From Aldehydirespirator sp965116865 (GTDB taxonomy: Bacteria; Actinomycetota; Acidimicrobiia; Acidimicrobiales; Aldehydirespiratoraceae), in NCBI GenBank assembly GCA_965116865.1, contig OZ220727.1:1302001-1366000 (forward strand): 64,000 nucleotides of DNA, written 5' to 3'. The notes beneath the pieces are model-generated. The model ran no database searches. It was not told the origin of the DNA and was given only the letters and a program-made list of their open reading frames with translations. Below are positions 62,501 to 64,000 of the stretch, one piece after another. How positions within the stretch are numbered: position 1 is the stretch's first letter; every line of letters begins with the position of its first letter. The position numbers and the translations under genes are program-made.

Positions 62501-64000
62501 AGGGCCGGGCAATTGCCCGGCCTGACGTGTTTATGGGGGAAGCGTGCCAGCAAGGGGTTATGGACCTTCAATGGAGGGCCGGGCAATTGCCCGGCCTGAC
62601 TGGCATCGCAGCCGATAGTCCAGACTTCGGCACCCTTCCTTCAATGGAGGGCCGGGCAATTGCCCGGCCTGACACCCCCTGAATCCCCCCCCCTGCATCC
62701 TGGACTTCACCCTTCAATGGAGGGCCGGGCAATTGCCCGGCCTGACCCGACGTTTCGCCCGACGTTCTGACCGACGTGTAAGCCTTCAATGGAGGGCCGG
62801 GCAATTGCCCGGCCTGACCTGTCCGGCCGGCCCAACCAACCGATCCGGTCCTTTCCTTCAATGGAGGGCCGGGCAATTGCCCGGCCTGACCTGCCCCAAA
62901 CTACCCGGCGGGGGCTGATAGTACGTCCTTCAATGGAGGGCCGGGCAATTGCCCGGCCTGACACGGTGGCGCAGTGGATGGCGGCCCCTGCGGGCCGCCG
63001 CCTTCAATGGAGGGCCGGGCAATTGCCCGGCCTGACCCCCGGCGTGTCATACGACGACACCGCCGGGACGTTCCTTCAATGGAGGGCCGGGCAATTGCCC
63101 GGCCTGACCGTGAGGCTGTGTGTGACGAAGGGGTGCGGCTACTGCCTTCAATGGAGGGCCGGGCAATTGCCCGGCCTGACGAGCTGATCGACGCCCTCCT
63201 CGAGGGCGTCATGCGCCTTCAATGGAGGGCCGGGCAATTGCCCGGCCTGACTTCCGGTTGACTCTCCGGTATTTCGTCCTCGGCCTCCCTTCAATGGAGG
63301 GCCGGGCAATTGCCCGGCCTGACAGCGCACGATGACGGTGGTGCTGTCCGGCGACGCCCCCTTCAATGGAGGGCCGGGCAATTGCCCGGCCTGACTGCCG
63401 ACGCCGAGGCGCACATCGCCGGCATCGCCGACCTTCAATGGAGGGCCGGGCAATTGCCCGGCCTGACGCCGAGGGTGGCCACATAGCATGTTTGGGAGGC
63501 GATCTCCTTCAATGGAGGGCCGGGCAATTGCCCGGCCTGACGACGTGCTGGTGCTCTTGCCCTCCTCGACAGACAGCTCCCTTCAATGGAGGGCCGGGCA
63601 ATTGCCCGGCCTGACTGCACACCCCCTACCCGGTTCGGGATCTTCGCGAAATCCCTTCAATGGAGGGCCGGGCAATTGCCCGGCCTGACAACAGCGGCCG
63701 GGTCCAGTGGTTATCGGTAGCCTCCCCTTCAATGGAGGGCCGGGCAATTGCCCGGCCTGACTCGGTTGGTTGGGCGGGTGTCGGCCGCCTAATCACTCAC
63801 CTTCAATGGAGGGCCGGGCAATTGCCCGGCCTGACTGGGAGTGGAGTGCTGGGAGCGGAGTGCTGGGAGTGCCTTCAATGGAGGGCCGGGCAATTGCCCG
63901 GCCTGACCTGTGCACGAATTGGTCGGCGACCATGGTGTCCTGCACCCTTCAATGGAGGGCCGGGCAATTGCCCGGCCTGACATCGGTTGGTGGCGGCAGT
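56520..64000 (-). CRISPR. CRISPR array, 103 identical 36-nt repeats in window, continuing past right edge
   Basis: The 36-nt repeat (plus strand starts CCTTCAATGGAGG, ends CCTGAC) occurs from 56520 to 63946-63981 at 71-78 bp spacing. That makes 103 repeats and 102 complete spacers of 35-42 nt, with 36 the most common; 19 bases of a further spacer follow. I saw no repeat variant. The core GGCCGGGCAATTGCCCGGCC is a perfect 20-nt palindrome. On the minus strand the repeat ends ATTGAAGG, like the 5' handles of type I-B and type III crRNAs, so transcription probably runs right to left, with the leader and cas genes beyond the right edge. At the left end only about 50 bp separate the array from a gene start, leaving no room for a leader. 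The subtype cannot be determined. Confidence 0.98.

Noticed and set aside
56520..63981. Many open reading frames on both strands through the array, encoding peptides such as GRAIARP, GQLPGLT and PGNCPA
   Set aside because: They are translations of the 36-nt repeat, which has a palindromic core; frames are open only because the repeat lacks stops. No start signals or family resemblance.
56520..64000. Assigning a CRISPR subtype (I-B, III, II or V) from the repeat alone
   Set aside because: The 36-nt length and ATTGAAGG end are compatible with several types and no cas gene is in the window.

Overview
The window is high-GC DNA from an actinobacterium. Supporting signs are a mycothiol-type maleylpyruvate isomerase relative, an F420-type LLM oxidoreductase, DUF222/HNH (13E12-type) genes and very frequent ATGA/GTGA gene overlaps. 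A free-living or host-associated Acidimicrobiia-like lineage would fit, but that is inference; no rRNA or tRNA is present to settle it.

Layout. 0-2 kb: end of a DUF222/HNH gene and IS630 debris. 2-11 kb: small membrane and signalling proteins, an MFS exporter, a Ski2-like helicase, a mycothiol-dependent-type enzyme, a small tyrosine phosphatase and a repeat-swollen membrane protein. 11.7-21.6 kb: one oligopeptide/nickel-type ABC importer (two ATPases, two permeases) followed by three paralogous binding lipoproteins. 21.9-24 kb: flotillin plus NfeD. 24.7-29.6 kb: cyclic-nucleotide-binding protein, ribokinase, nucleoside hydrolase, an unknown gene, MetY and a CoA-binding protein. 30.1-40.5 kb: a reductive pyrimidine (or hydantoin) degradation set (amidohydrolase, dihydropyrimidinase, malonate-semialdehyde dehydrogenase, LLM oxidoreductase, NMT1-type ABC importer) interrupted by an IS607-like element. 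40.7-43 kb: MMPL transporter. 43.5-48.9 kb: phenylacetate operon paaZ-A-B-C-K on the minus strand. 49-50.7 kb: broken IS630 and DUF222 genes. 50.9-56.5 kb: a 1,527-residue secreted propeller/cadherin-like protein and a five-blade-propeller hydrolase-like gene. 56.5 kb to the right edge: a CRISPR array with 103 apparently identical 36-nt repeats and 102 full spacers, running off the window; no cas gene is in view.

The most unusual feature is spread over the whole window. At least fourteen places outside the main array carry a stretch of local sequence of about 36 bp (35-48) duplicated around an insert of mostly 31-43 bp, in the form R-S-R or R(SR)n, always ending in a lone R. The unit size, 72-82 bp, matches the CRISPR unit (71-78 bp). 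Several R copies are the 3' end of a gene including its stop codon; others lie in frame inside genes. This is what off-target spacer integration by a Cas1-Cas2-like integrase would leave (duplication of a repeat-sized target around a spacer-sized insert), followed in many loci by tandem amplification. Ordinary slippage minisatellites remain the main alternative.

Functional links. Nucleoside hydrolase and ribokinase release and trap ribose; the base could then enter the pyrimidine pathway encoded next door, giving a nucleoside-scavenging neighbourhood beside peptide and aromatic acid uptake and degradation. Mobile-element traces (IS630 fragments, an IS607-like pair, two 101-bp MITEs with TA target duplication) and pseudogenes (SDR, cyclase, DUF222, tnpB) show an actively rearranging genome.
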